Source of the DNA: Coprinopsis marcescibilis
Lineage: Eukaryota; Basidiomycota; Agaricomycetes; Agaricales; Psathyrellaceae
Assembly: GCA_004369085.1 (NCBI GenBank)
Contig: ML210244.1
Span: 1-64,000 of the forward strand
DNA length: 64,000 nt
Direction of reading: 5' to 3'
Position 1 is the stretch's first letter; each line of letters starts with the position of its first letter. Below, one piece after another: positions 49,128 to 63,106 of the stretch. Position numbers and translations under genes: made by a program. The notes below the pieces were generated by a model, which was not told where the DNA came from, did not search any database, and worked only from the letters and a program-made list of their open reading frames with translations.

Positions 49128-52100
49128 TCAATACCACTTGTCCGCCTCGTCCTCCTCCAAGAAATACCTGGTCACAGCATTAGCGGCACCTGCTTCACCA
49201 TCACCTCCACCTGAAGGTGGACGACGGGCACCTGGTCCGTCCCCACCTCCGTCAGGGCCTGGAGGTGCCCCAGGTTGCTTTCTCAATCCCTCCCTTTCCC
49301 GCTGCCTTCGTGCTCTCCTTGTTTCCTCAATCCTCGCTTTGGTAGCCTCAACCTTCTCCCAGGCTATTGGATCACCAGCTTCAACAGCTTCCTTGAGTTC
49401 CTTCGCCTTTTTCAACCTTGCTGCCTTCAACTTGGCATATCTAGCTGCCTTATAATTTGGATCGTTCTTCATCCGCTCCTGCCTCCTTTCGTGCGATTTG
49501 CGCCAATCTGTTTTCTTTTTCTGCGGATTTCCGCCATCGTGACTTGGGCCGGGCGTGACTGCCTGTGCTGCCAGACCCTGCACCGCCCCCTGAAACCTTG
49601 AAGAGCCAGGTAAAGAGAAGGATGCACCCCCGTTGCTGGAAAACGTGTTGCTGAGGTTTGGCAAATTTGAAACAGGCCGAAAAGCGGAAGGGGGTCTGGA
49701 GAGAATTGCGAAGCCTTCTGCTTCCAGCTGTTCGTCTATTCGAGATGGTACGTCGGGTCGAGGACTGGGACTTTGAGGACGCGGCTGCTCCTGACTGGTT
49801 CGCCTATCTGGTGATGATAACATGCGTTCTGGCTCGGGCGATGAGGCTTGAACGCCCATGCTGTCTGTACGGATGTTCGCAGATGGTGGGCGACTTTGGC
49901 CATTGGAAGGGTTGGGAGAGGCTCTTCCAGGTGACGAAAATAAGCCTTCGGGTGATGACAAAACGTCATCTGAAGGGGTATTTACGGAGGGCAGGCGATT
50001 TTGGCCATTGGAAGGGTTGGGAGAGGTTCTTCCAGGTGACGAAAATAAGCCTTCCGGTGATGACATAACATCATCTGAAGGGGTATTTGCAGAGGGCGGG
50101 CGTTGTAGGACAGTGAGCGGGTTGGGAGACTGTCTACCGGAGGTTAACAACGAGCCCTGTGGCTCAGATGTCGAAATGCCAGTGTACCGATTATCTGTAG
50201 GGTTGTAAGCAGGAGGTGGTTGCTGTTGTCCCGCGAACGCGTTGGGGGATAGCCTTCCGGTGGTAGAAAAGAAGCCTTGTAGCCCAGGCGGTGTTGAAAG
50301 GTCGATGTAGCGGGCATCTGTCGGGATGTATGCAGAAGGAGGACGCTGCTGTCCCGTGAGCGGGTCGACAGATATTCTTCCGGATGTGGCAAAAAAGCCT
50401 TGTAGCTCTGGTGGTGTTGTCAAGTCGATGCCATACCGAGGATCTGCGGGGCTGTTTGCTGCCGGAAGTTGTATGTTGGCGACTGGGTTAGCAAACGTTC
50501 CTGTAGAACTTTGAAAGCGACCAGACTGTGGAACTGGTGCTACGATCGGTCTTCCCCCGCCTGCGCTGACGAAGGTTCCCGTAGAGGTTTGAAAACGACC
50601 GGGTTGTGCAACTGGCGCTACGATCGGACCACCCTCGCCTGCGCTGACGAAGGTTCCTGTTGCACTTTCAAAACGACCTGGCCGGGCAAGCGGTCTCACA
50701 GCGCCTCCATACTGGCTAGCAGACAATCCTGAGGGACGTCCGCCGTAGCTGCAGGCATCGCTGTCACCCCTCTTGCATAGAGCTGATAAGCGAGATCGTG
50801 CCGAAGTTACCTTTGACCTTTGTTGCGGTGAGGCGGGAGCTAATTAATCGCATAGGTCAGAATCCGTCAGATACAAATGTATCATCTATTCTCGATGATG
50901 GACATACCTCGGCCTCGAGTCGCTCTAACTCTAGAGTTTGTTTGAGGCCTTGACTTGCGGGAGCTAGCCTGGGTAGATGAAAGCCTAGATTTCCTGAGCT
51001 GTCCGCGACCCTTCGTTGCACTCCTGAAGCTGGGTCGAAGTCTGCCGTACGCACTCGTGGTAGTGGTAGGCAACTTAACTGCCCTGTTTGCCTGGCCTGA
51101 TCTCTTCAATGACACTTGTCCTCGACCTTTCCTTCGACGCACAACTCCGATCCGATTGGCAGAAGGCCGGCGTGAACTCCCAGTTCTCTTCAGCGATCTG
51201 ATTCTTCTGGCATGTTCCCTGGACGTGAGACTCTTCTTCCTTGTCCCAAATGTATGTTGGCGTGATTGAGTCCGTGTCCGCCCGAGTCGTTTGCCTTGGA
51301 CGCTAGATAGGCGAGGTCCTTTTCGCTTTCTATTTGGCGCACGTTGAGCTCGAGTGGATGACCCAACCTTTGGTTTCAGCTTGGTAGAGCGTCGATGAGA
51401 TGTACCGTGAGAGCTCGAGCCCTTCTTCGAGCCCTTGGCGCCATTTCGTCCTCCACCCAGAATCACGCCGTTTACACGCACTTTCCCAGCAGGTCGCCTT
51501 AAAGGTTTGGTAAGGCGCCCTTTTCGTCGAGTAGACTGGGTCTGAGACTTTTTGAGACGGTTTGGTTTGGCTTTAGCTTCACCCCTGGCACCTCCACTTG
51601 ACTTGAATCTCCCTGGTGCCCGTCCTTGACGTGGGTTAGGTTGTGAAGCTTTGTTCCCGGTGGGTGATCTCCCTCTTCGGGGGGTCCGAATGCCTGCTGA
51701 CGGTACGGTTCTGCCTATAGATATCAAGGTCATGTCAGTACCGGTGTCTCATTAATCTTGTAAAAGAGGAACAACCTGGCATACGAGGCTTACGTGCACG
51801 CTGTCCTCTAGCAGTCCTTCCAGACTTACTCCCACTACGCGGACGGCCAATGGATTGAGATGGTGTCCTTGTCTTCCGTCCAAGTCGTTTGCCTTGGACA
51901 CTAGATAGGCGAGGACCTTTTCGCTTTCCATTTCGCGCACGTTGAGCTCGAGTGGATGACGTAACCTTTGGTTTCAGCTTGGTAGCACGTCGATGAGATG
52001 TGCCGTGGGAGCTCGGGCGCTTCTTTGAGATCTTGGTGCCATTTCGGCCTCCACCCCGAATCACGCCGTTTACACGCACTCTCCCAGCAGGTCGCCTTGA

Positions 52101-53281
52101 AGGTTTGGTAAGTCTCCCTTTTGGTCGAGTAGACTGGGCCTGAGACTTTTTGAGACGGTTTGGTATGGCTTTAGCTTTACCCCTGGCACCTCCACTTGAC
52201 TTGTTGAATCTCGCTGGTGCCCGTCCTTGACGTGGGCTACGTTGCGCAGCTTTCTTCCCAGTGGATGATCCTCCTCTTTGGGGGGTCCGAATGCCTGATG
52301 ACGGTAGGGTTTTGCCTGTAGAAATCAAGGTCATGTCAGTACCATTGTCTCATTAATCTTGTAAAAGGGGTAGCAACCTAGCGTATGAGGCTTCCGTGCA
52401 CGCTGTCTTCTATCAATCCTTCCAGATTTACGCCCACTACGCGGACGGCCAATGGATTGAGATGGTGTCCTTGTCTTGGTTCTTCCTCGAGACGGCCGAC
52501 TTCGCACAGACCTAGCACGCGACACACGCTTTGTTATACCCTTAACTGGGGCCTTTTTGCCACCAACGGATAGAGGTGACGTCTTAGGCTTGTTTCGTAT
52601 TCGAGCAGACTGGCGCGCCACAGACCTAGCACCTGAGCGACGCTTTCCACCAGCTGACTGGACCAACTTCACAGGAGACCTGGCCGGAGACTTGCTGCTT
52701 GCTCTCCCATTTCCACCTGGTCGCGGTCTCACCTTTGCTCCTCCATGTAGTAAGGGCCTGCCCTTTCTTTGAGTACGTTTCCATGCTTGAGATTGAGTGG
52801 CTGGTGACTTGCTACGCGCTTTAGCAAAAGTCTTTCCTTCTTTCCTTCGAAGTCGTGGTGGAGTCAAGTCTTTCTTTCGGTTGTTTGTCGACTTGGCCTT
52901 CCCTTTCGTAGTACCACGCCGGGGAACGGGATGTTTTTTTGCCACCCGTCGTGAACTGACGTTACTTCGGGAAGTGGGAGAGCGTTTGGGCTTCCTAGGG
53001 GCCGTTTTGGGTGTTAAGCGATTCTGAGCCGCGGGCTTGTGGCGTCGTGCAGCTGAAGCGATGACCGGTGCAGCCTTGGGACGAGGTGGAAGGGTGAGCT
53101 TGGCTTGTGCGCGTGATGGTTGATTACGGGGTCTATGAGAGTCTGCCACTGTCTTCCCAACCTTGCGAGCCTCGAGCGAGGAGGAAGAAGCTTGGTAGGC
53201 ATGTTGTTGTTGCTGTTGTTGAAGGGAGAGTGCTGGGAAGAGTAACGATGTCAAGTATACGACCGTGACCAGCCATCGCAT
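49128..53281 (-). CDS. Large, very basic, repetitive protein with signal peptide (four exons, 1320 residues)
   Basis: Exons on the minus strand: 52378-53281, 51776-52315, 50908-51714, 49128-50839. All phase-1 joins keep frame, so what looks like four ORFs is one gene. Residues 1-19 are a hydrophobic signal peptide followed by poly-Gln. Residues 20-755 are crowded with Lys, Arg, Ser and Pro, many as KR/RK/RR pairs. Exons 2 and 3 are tandem copies (GIRTPQRG / GIRTPRRG, KKSQAQSTR / KKSQTQSTR, KGPRLSSVQGKRLGR in both). Residues about 790-1010 carry two other repeat types: (P)GRF-(S)STGTFVSAG three times and SSPEGLFSSPGR with TP(S)DD. The end is Lys/Glu-rich, then PGPDGGGDGPG, with an acidic last ten residues. 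No known domain. A secreted cell-wall or DNA/polyanion-binding protein, or a Kex2-processed precursor, are possibilities only. Donors of introns 1 and 2 are non-standard (GTTGCT, GTTGTT). Confidence 0.72.
51290..52380. repeat. Tandem duplication of about 600 bp inside the basic repeat gene
   Basis: Exon 2 plus its flanking intron and exon 3 start are copies, offset about 601 bp; the introns 52316-52377 and 51715-51775 are near identical, sharing ttaatgagac and tgacatgaccttgat. The end of exon 1 and the end of exon 2 also match (TRTPSQSIGRPRSG). Confidence 0.9.
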
Positions 53282-54325
53282 AGTCGCGAGGAATTGGCCG
53301 GAGCTTTGATTAATCGATTGTCCGCGTAAGACTGATGCATTCTTTTATTTGCAGGCATCTGTCGAATTCCGCGATGGCCAGCAAGGGCGTGCTGGATATG
53401 TGGTCGAAGTGCTGTGAATTGTGGTCCTTAGATACCGATACCTCGAAGCAGATAGTATGGTGCATAAAAATGAAGTAGCGTAAAGGTGTCGGCGGTGATC
53501 CGATGTGCATCGCATGAGTGGTATACTTCGGCAAATATGTTATTCTCATTTGCTCAGTATCTACCGATGCTCCTGGTGTGCTTCGGATTTGTACAAGAGG
53601 ATGAATCCCACTATTCATCGGCATTAAGTGCCCAGAGGTGAATGAAAGACTCAAAGAGGGTCCTGAGTCCGCTAGGACTTGCACACGTGCCATTGCACCA
53701 CAATTCCGATTATAATCCGATGCGTCGGCAATACGCAGCCATAATGACCCAGCTCCATCTCCTACTTACCACAGGGGGGTGGCAAGAGCAAATGGCCCCG
53801 ATTGTTTTGTCGTGACTGGGATTCGAACTGACGACCCGGCGCGGACGGTGCCAATTGTCAGGCCAAGCCCGGCGTTGCCTCTTGTCCTCGTACCGCCTTG
53901 TGCCTGGGTTAAAGGTGCCAGTCTGCCCATGCATTGCTGCTCGTCACAGATACTGCTCACTATACAATCAATGCACTAAGGTCTACTACATCCAAGTTAA
54001 TTATAAAGACCTGGTTACGTTGACGGCAACGCCATTCTAGCAGACGCCATGGCAGTCTTCGAGTTCAGCACCTTAAGCTCACCAGTTGCGTAGGAATCGT
54101 GGTATCTCTTGAGACCTCTGGCATTTGTGGAGGTGTGAAAATGTGAGGTGTTTGCGTCTGGCTACGAGTATATCTCGATGCATGTCCAACCGCAAACAAG
54201 ATGGATTGGGTAATCAAATTCAAGATCAGGCAGCGGGGACACATCGCCGGGCTCAAACATTTTCTGCTTCCTGTCGGGTTCAATCTGGAATGACGGCTTG
54301 ACATCCCCGGCTACGCAGAGCTGCA
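53282..54325. other. Intergenic region with long repeat copy
   Basis: Between the divergent basic repeat gene and lectin R2. Holds repeat copy 4; no gene seen. Confidence 0.55.
53800..54070 (-). repeat. tRNA-like repeat, copy 4 (long)
   Basis: Aligns with copy 2 (45871-46184) over about 270 bp. Minus-strand core is GTCAGTTCGAATCCCAGTC. Ends ctagcagacgccatggcag, matching the F-box start region, but is followed by no open frame here. Confidence 0.75.
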
Positions 54326-54333
54326 TATATAAG
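54326..54333 (+). promoter_or_regulatory. TATA box of R2
   Basis: TATATAAG 61 bp upstream of the R2 start codon. Confidence 0.6.
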
Positions 54334-54386
54334 CTCAAAGACATCCAACTTTATTCTGCTGCCGATCATTTGTGACACTATAAGCT

Positions 54387-55687
54387 ATGCGGCGTCTCAT
54401 GGCCTTTCTCGTCCTCAAAGCCACTCCCATGCTTGTTCAGGGTATCCGATTTGCTATCTACAATAGATGCAGCGAGCCAATTGATATCTACATAAACGGG
54501 GACAAAATTACCGCAACTGGTGCTGAGACAATCCTCAGAGAATTCGAAGATGGTTGGAGTGGTCTCATTTACTCTGATGCAAATGGCGGAAGTCAGGATG
54601 GCCATACGGGGACTCTGCGAGCGGGGTTCTTTGGCGATGTGAGTTAGCTGTGGAGGCTTACGGTGATGGTTGTGACCCATTTTCATCTGTAGGGTCGGTA
54701 TTTCATGGTCCGAGATCCTGCGTGGATCAACGTACCCTTTTCGATGAACGCTGTTTTCCACGCTGAGTCGCAACCCTCGACTGTGCGTATCCATTCACCC
54801 ATCCACCTACTGAACTGTGCACTGAATTGAGCTCTCACTCCACTATCCTTCACGCTCAGATAGTGCCAGGGCATCTCATGCACAGAGTACGGCTGCGAAT
54901 TCAGTGCGATGTTCACAGAGATGCCGGACGTCTCCACTCCTGTGGGGGGTCTTATGAGACATTGCCCGGAGGTTAACCCATTATTTGAATTTGAGTAGGT
55001 TCTCGAAGTGTCTTTTCTTCGCGATTTAGGACTTAATTCGGACTTATTCGCAGCTTCTGTCAGGCAGGTGGCCTTCGCAGACGCCAAATTAAGCATGTTG
55101 GAGCACCCCGCCAATGTGTTCGATACTCGTCGGATAGGGTTGGACCTGTCACTATGTATGGATCTCTTTTGTCCATCTCACAAGACTCCGCCTTTGCTGA
55201 CGTTTTGCACCTTCATTTAGTGACGAAGACTGTGCTTGGACAAACAAGGTGTGGTTTCTAGAGCGCACTGGCCAGATCAACAGTGCCAGCTTGGGCAACT
55301 GTTTGGATGCGGGGACGGATGTAAGGTCGGATCCCAATCCTCCCCCAATAAGGCCAAAAGTAATTAGCGGTGGAGGTCCCTTGAACTATGTTTTTCGTCC
55401 CACTGGTTTCAATGCTTCCAGTGGCGTTAAAGTGCGAATGTGGCCTTGCATACAAAATCGCCCAGCGCAGCAGTGGATCTACAGCCTGACTGATCGTACT
55501 TTTCGACTAGCCAACACTAGTGAGTGTTTTAGACCCTTTATCCTATGTAGCACGTCCATGCTGAAGGCAACTACGTGTAGATCAATGTCTTGACTTAACG
55601 GATGGGCGTTTGGAAGTTGGAAACGAGCTTCAGACTTGGGAATGTCTTCCAGGGAACGAGGATCAGATTTGGTTGGTTGAGCCTTAG
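54387..55687 (+). CDS. Secreted two-domain protein with C-terminal ricin-B-type lectin domain (R2)
   Basis: Six exons: 54387-54638, 54693-54782, 54864-54994, 55054-55155, 55221-55519, 55581-55687; 326 residues. Signal peptide (about 1-17) then IRFAIYNRCSEPIDIYINGD, DGWSGLIYSDANGGSQDG and LRAGFFGD as in R1; a Cys-rich segment with CQGISCTEYGCEF; then the lectin part with NCLDAGTD, CLDLTDGRL, LQTWEC and DQIW. Exon 5 corresponds to two exons of R1/R3 plus the space between them: about 38 extra in-frame residues lie where the others have an intron. Exon 3 uses an ATAG acceptor directly before TGC; the nearer CTCAG gives a stop. Predicted extracellular carbohydrate binder. Confidence 0.84.
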
Positions 55688-56667
55688 CTTGTGTTCGCGG
55701 TTTCAGCGACCCGTAGGTTTACACTTTGGTGTATCACTATTCAAGATATAGACGTGAACTCATTTCCACGTTGCGCACCCGCCAAATTGAATTGCGAAGG
55801 GGTAATATACTCGAGGAATTGGTTCCCTGTCGTGGGGTTCAGTCGTTCACATCTTTCAGGTGAGGAACATGACATCATCTCCCACGACAGTCGCTATCGT
55901 ATAGGAAACATGGCCTCCCCCGGGACATTGTCAACGTTGACGTTAGTGCGAGCCACATCTTGTCCCTAATTCCTCGGATTTCTTGGATGTCGGTGTGTAG
56001 ACCTACGTCCCGGCGGCAGATACCCAAGCAGCCAAGCCGCGGTGTGAGTCCTTGCGGAGCGAGTGGTGGATATGATGTGACGCGTGTGTCTGAACCGAGT
56101 TGCCGCGTCTCAGTCTTATTGGATGGGTATCAACTTCAACCAAGTCGCATGTTCTTGGCCTGCCTCGGGCTCGGGCTTGCAACTGATAACATGCTCATAC
56201 TGTTTGTCAGAATGATGAGAGATTATTGACTATGCTTGGTTCTTTTTGTGCAGCCATCAAGATGCTCGACTGTTGGGCGGCTTTGACAGAAGGCAGAGCT
56301 GGCAGGTGATCTAATCTCAGGTACGTGCTAATGTCCACAAGGCGTCTGGTAACGCGTTTTCGGAGAATTGGGATGTCCTTCAGGGGTGTCAGTATTCCGC
56401 TCCACGCCTGTTCATAAGTAGGCGAGATATTTCCTGGATATATTCTGACTGCTGACATCGGATTACTGAGTTAATACCGTAGTTGTGTAGCTCACTGTTG
56501 ATGAACCTTGATTAAACCTTATTCCAGGCGATGATGGGTTTCTCACTGTACACATAAACGCTAGTACATATACCTGCGGTCAGATCGGGAGATTAGATGG
56601 TTGTAAAACATCTCCCCTCTCAAATATTTGTCTCAGTTCACAGACCTCTCAATATCTACCTTTCTTC
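55688..56667. other. Intergenic region, no gene seen
   Basis: Between R2 and GMC5. Short frames on both strands; no TATA box is obvious for GMC5. Confidence 0.5.
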
Positions 56668-59034
<2,367 letters not shown>

Positions 59035-59868
59035 CTGTTACTTGAATCTCTTGTGCTTATCAGTAGCCGATTCTCTCCTTGTGGTATTGTATCTTCTGTA
59101 AACTCAACATGGTTCTCAGATCTCCGTGTTCAGATCAAGAACTTAGAACACTGACGAAGGCATGCCAGGGACTAGTGAGCCAAAAATAGGAATGTGGTTC
59201 GTGCGTGAGAACCATGATTCTTTTTCGCTCCTGCCGCGTCGTGCAGGCTAACTGCAAGGTTTCAACTTTCCTTCTTCCTGTCACGTCTCACCAAGGTCAA
59301 ACATACCCCCTTGACATGACAATCATCAGTAAACACAAGACTGCGAACCTATTGATATTAGCTTCGGACCTTGTTGCAAACGACATAAATAGCGCAAGGT
59401 AGGTCGCGTGTTGATAACCATCTTCGCTGGACACGTTCTGATTGATTTTCAATACAAAATCAAGGCTGATTTAGTCGTTTGCCTTCGGCATCCCTTCAAC
59501 GCTCAGAATCTACGCCAGACCTCGACCAATCTGATAACGACAGACCACGAGGCATTGGCATAGCGTCTCGGCGGTCTCGTTAGCAGCGATTCGGAGAGAA
59601 TGATAATCCATCTGCACCGCCTCACTCTGACGTTTGTACCTTTTCGCACTCTATATTCTGCAGTTCTACAAGCCAGGATACAAGAATGGCAGGTGGTTTA
59701 CATCTCCCTCATGACCTCATTATTGTTTCGACTTGACGTGCGTGTCTATTTCCGCTCGTGTGGGCTTTTAGGGGCTCGATTGTCAGTGGAACTCGGACAC
59801 GAACTGTGTGTATGGGCAGAATCCCCATTCATTTCATGCCTTTATGCAACGTACTGACACTCTTGGAG
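59035..59868. other. Intergenic region, no gene seen
   Basis: 3' flank of GMC5 and upstream region of R3; nothing recognised. Confidence 0.5.
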
Positions 59869-59877
59869 TATATAAGG
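59869..59877 (+). promoter_or_regulatory. TATA box of R3
   Basis: TATATAAGG, 79 bp upstream of the R3 start codon; supports the ATG at 59948 over an upstream in-frame non-ATG start. Confidence 0.6.
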
Positions 59878-59947
59878 TCTAGTGGTAAACGATGAATCCC
59901 CCAGGCTCCAGCCCAGATCCCTTTCACTTTCACCGCCAACCCTCTCA

Positions 59948-61207
59948 ATGCTCGCGTCACTCAGGCTTGCTCTGTTCACTCTCGCCCTTCTCCCAGGCTT
60001 TGTCTCGGGAGTCAGGCATTACGACATCGTGAACAACTGTCCTCTGCCAATTGACGTGTATATCAATGGGCAGAATGAGGGCACTTTGAGCTCGGGTGGC
60101 GGGAGCTTGGCTAGGGATTACCCCGATGGCTGGAGTGGGTTCATATACTCCGATTTCAATCGGGGTAATGCCGACGGAGCTGGGACTGTACGCGCTGGGT
60201 TTTACGGTACTGTGAGTGTATTTACCAATAGCTACACCATCTGACTAACGATTCAAACTATATAGAACGACTATTACTACATCGTTCAAGATCCGAATTG
60301 GTTGAACGTGGGCGTGAGCATTCACCCAATTGACCGTGCACCAGTGAGCTTGGTCGTTACTCCTGACAATGTGTGCTCCCCTCATAACAAGACTACATTG
60401 ATAGCGAGGCGGTTTCTGCTTCACCGTCGAGTGTCTGGTGTTCGACTGCCAGAATTCCTTTACGTCACCGCCGACAGCGTTTCCGCCCCCAACATCAGCT
60501 CCTCCGCAGACCCCGCTCTATTCTTGCCCAGCACTCAACACGGGTTATCGTGTAACGTGAGCTATTATTTGTCTTTTGGTGCCTTAGGTGTGATGATCGA
60601 GTCTTGCTTCCAGATTTTGTCCTGATGGGACCATTCCGAACTACCAAACCGGACCGAATACCATCCACAATGTTCGATCGAGCGAGAAATGTGTGGATGT
60701 ACAAGGGGGCGTTTTCGCAAACGGGACCCCAGTTCAGATGTAAGTTACTCATCGTATCATGGCCTTGAATCTAAACCATTGTCTTCCAATGATAGATACG
60801 ACTGCAACGGAACTCAGGCACAGAAGTGGGTCATAAAGCGCGGAGGACAACAAATCAAGGTCTCTGGGACAACCTACTGCTTAGACGCTGGATCAAGTGA
60901 GTTCGATTCGATTAAAACAACTGCAGAAAGCTAATGTTCGAATTGAGATCCCGCAAGCGGCGTTGGGATGAAGATATGGCAGTGCTTTGACAACCTTCCA
61001 GCTCAACAGTGGATCTACACATCTGATAACACTATTCGCCTCGCGAGCACCAGTAAGTACTTTTCGCTAACAGTACCATCAGCACTGACTCACTGCGTGC
61101 CAGATCAATGCCTCGATTTGACTGGTGGAAGCTTGGCGAATGGAAATCCCATTCAGACCTGGGAATGCGCCCAGCTTCAAAACGATAACCAGGTTTGGAG
61201 GATCTAG
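59948..61207 (+). CDS. Secreted two-domain protein with C-terminal ricin-B-type lectin domain (R3)
   Basis: Seven exons: 59948-60211, 60266-60343, 60405-60556, 60614-60739, 60796-60896, 60948-61052, 61104-61207; 309 residues. Signal peptide 1-19, N-terminal domain VRHYDIVNNCPLPIDVYING to VRAGFYGT, Cys-rich linker FCFTVECLVFDCQNSF with a Pro/Thr-rich stretch, then the beta-trefoil part with KCVDVQGGVFANGTPVQ, CLDAGS, AQQWIY, CLDLTGGSLANGNPIQ, TWEC and NQVW. Exon 1 (264 nt) equals R1 exon 1, and intron phases agree with R1. The acceptor before exon 6 (TTGAG) was chosen because the nearer one gives a stop. Predicted extracellular sugar-binding protein. Confidence 0.9.
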
Positions 61208-62087
61208 CGGGCGGTAGAAGGCTTGTGGGACGATTGTGTGAATCTGTTTGCTTTACTTGGACTTGTTGCGTTTGGACTTTCTGGACTGTATTCTGGACTT
61301 GTGTTTCTTAAATTAGTGACAGTACTGGACAATTTGGCCTTTGACTACTGATGTATGGATTGATAGTCGTAGCCGGACACTTGGCTCTGTGTTAAAGCTC
61401 AATGCAATCTTTTCTTCTGTCTGCGATGTCAACGGACAAACACTGCTAGCCACTGATCGATTTCCAAACACAGAGACTATTATACGTTATATCTGGGCTC
61501 GTCGTGGCCCGACCCCCACAGATATATATATATATGTTGACCATCCGTTTCCGGCGCACCCCTCCAACACGACCCACTGGCACAAGGTCCTTGCTGACGA
61601 TGATCTATATAGCTTCAATCTTGCCTTAACGTGAATCTAGGGCTAAAAGCTCCAGGTGTACTCTCTGGTGATCTAAAATCTATACCTCTCGAACAAGTTT
61701 GATAGTAGTTTTTTGCTGACACTTTGATGACAACAGCTAACTCGTGTTCATTTGATATACCTATTTACTGCAGTGTACTCAACCCACGGGCTGTTATTTG
61801 TTGAACTGACTGTTAGTTGCACCCCACACCGCCCTATCTTTAATCACCATCTTCAAAGTGATCGCCTGGATCAAACCAAGTTGCATTCTGCCTGAAATCA
61901 ATATGATCTTTTGCATCGAATATGGTCAATGTTGTGACATCTTTACAGAGCCGCACTTACTTTGGTGTCTGTGCGCTGTCAAATGCTCGATTACAGGCAA
62001 CGTCAACATTCCAGAATCCAAATGGGTGTCTAGGCAGCCTGAGGATAATCTGATGGAAAGTGACTGATCTCACTCTATAAAACGAAG
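61208..62087. other. Intergenic region, no gene seen
   Basis: Between R3 and a broken T gene. A TATAAAA stretch at 62076-62082 just before the relic may be its former promoter or exon flank. Confidence 0.45.
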
Positions 62088-62407
62088 AGTGTTGGAGCCT
62101 CAATATTCGTATTATTTACTCTGAGCGCATGTCTGGACACCCCTTTTACGCATTCGCTGAAGGCCTCCATCGGCTTTGAATATCTTCGACTCATGCTGGA
62201 CCACAACTCCCACCTCCCACTGGATAAAAATCGTCCACATTTTTTGCACCTACCTTGTCTTTATCCTAGGTGACGGAATCTTGGTTTGTCACGGGTGCTC
62301 GTATTGAAGTCTCACTGAGACTGACACATGTCCACAGCTATACCGTTGCTATCTGATCCTCTCGATCTCCAAAAGAGGGTCATATCCGTGTGCCTATACA
62401 GGATCAG
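62088..62407 (+). pseudogene. Relic of a seven-helix membrane protein gene (T-family)
   Basis: Starts mid-exon 2 with SIFVLFTLSACLD, continues to EYLRLMLDH, shifts frame near 62218, then reads FILGDGIL up to a donor at 62286. A 54-nt intron follows, then LYRCYLILSIS and a GTAAG donor at 62408. These are parts of exons 2 and 3 only; exon 1, exons 4 and 5 are missing. The frame change and truncations make it a pseudogene. Intron position and phase agree with T1-T4. Confidence 0.8.
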
Positions 62408-62677
62408 GTAAGCCGGGCTAACGATTGTGAGAGTGAACTCACTGAACGGCCAGAAGCCCTGTCACAACTAAGCGGGGACCGATCACCGTATTCAGGTAGT
62501 CTATGGGGTAACTGGGCCTGACTTACCCGCTTGTGCTGCAAAGGTGGATTTGTGTTTGTTCGCGACAATCGGAACACTCAGTAAGTGATATATCATATAT
62601 TAAATCCATGGTTGCGACATTTCAGCGGCGAACGCTACTTGATTTCGCTTTTCATCACCTCCAAGCCCCGAGAGACC

Positions 62678-63106
62678 ATGCTCCCTCTTCTGTCCATTGT
62701 CTTGCTCGGTGTGATTCCAGGTCTTGTTCAGGGTATCCAGTTTGCTATCTACAATAACTGCAGAACCTCGCTTGACATATACATTAACGGGGAGAAAGCA
62801 GCTACCCTAACCGGGCGCGAGCCATTGATCAGGGAATTCGAAGACGGTTGGAGCGGCTACATTTACTCTGATGCGAATGGAGGAAGTCAGGATGGCAGTA
62901 TAGGGACTCTACGTGCGGGGTTCTTTGGAGATGTGAGTCGATTTATCTGCCTTTTCGAGCCTCAAGCTAAGTTCATTGTCCATGTCATCTTGTAGGGTCG
63001 GTATTTCATGGTCCGAGATCCTGCCTGGATTAATTCGCCCCTTTCCATTAACTATTTTCATCACGAGGACTCGGAATCCTCGGGCGTGCGTATTCTGGTT
63101 GGTTGA
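62678..63106 (+). pseudogene. Truncated lectin-family gene (R4)
   Basis: Exons 62678-62932 and 62996-63085 encode a signal peptide and the N-terminal domain closely like R2 (FAIYNNCRTSLDIYINGE, DGWSGYIYSDANGGSQDG, GRYFMVRDPAWIN). At the next donor the sequence GTGCGTATT runs straight into CTGGTTGGTTGAGCCTTAG, which matches the very 3' end of R2. The middle of the gene, including the Cys-rich and ricin-B parts, is deleted. Without splicing the frame ends at a TGA at 63104-63106, giving about 122 residues. It may still make a short secreted protein, but no lectin. Confidence 0.78.

Noticed and set aside
50882..52334. Separate genes for the ORFs at 50882-51733 and 51735-52334
   Set aside because: Their apparent starts (MTLIS-G) are intron sequence ending in TCTACAG / TCTATAG acceptors; splicing joins them to upstream and downstream ORFs in frame.
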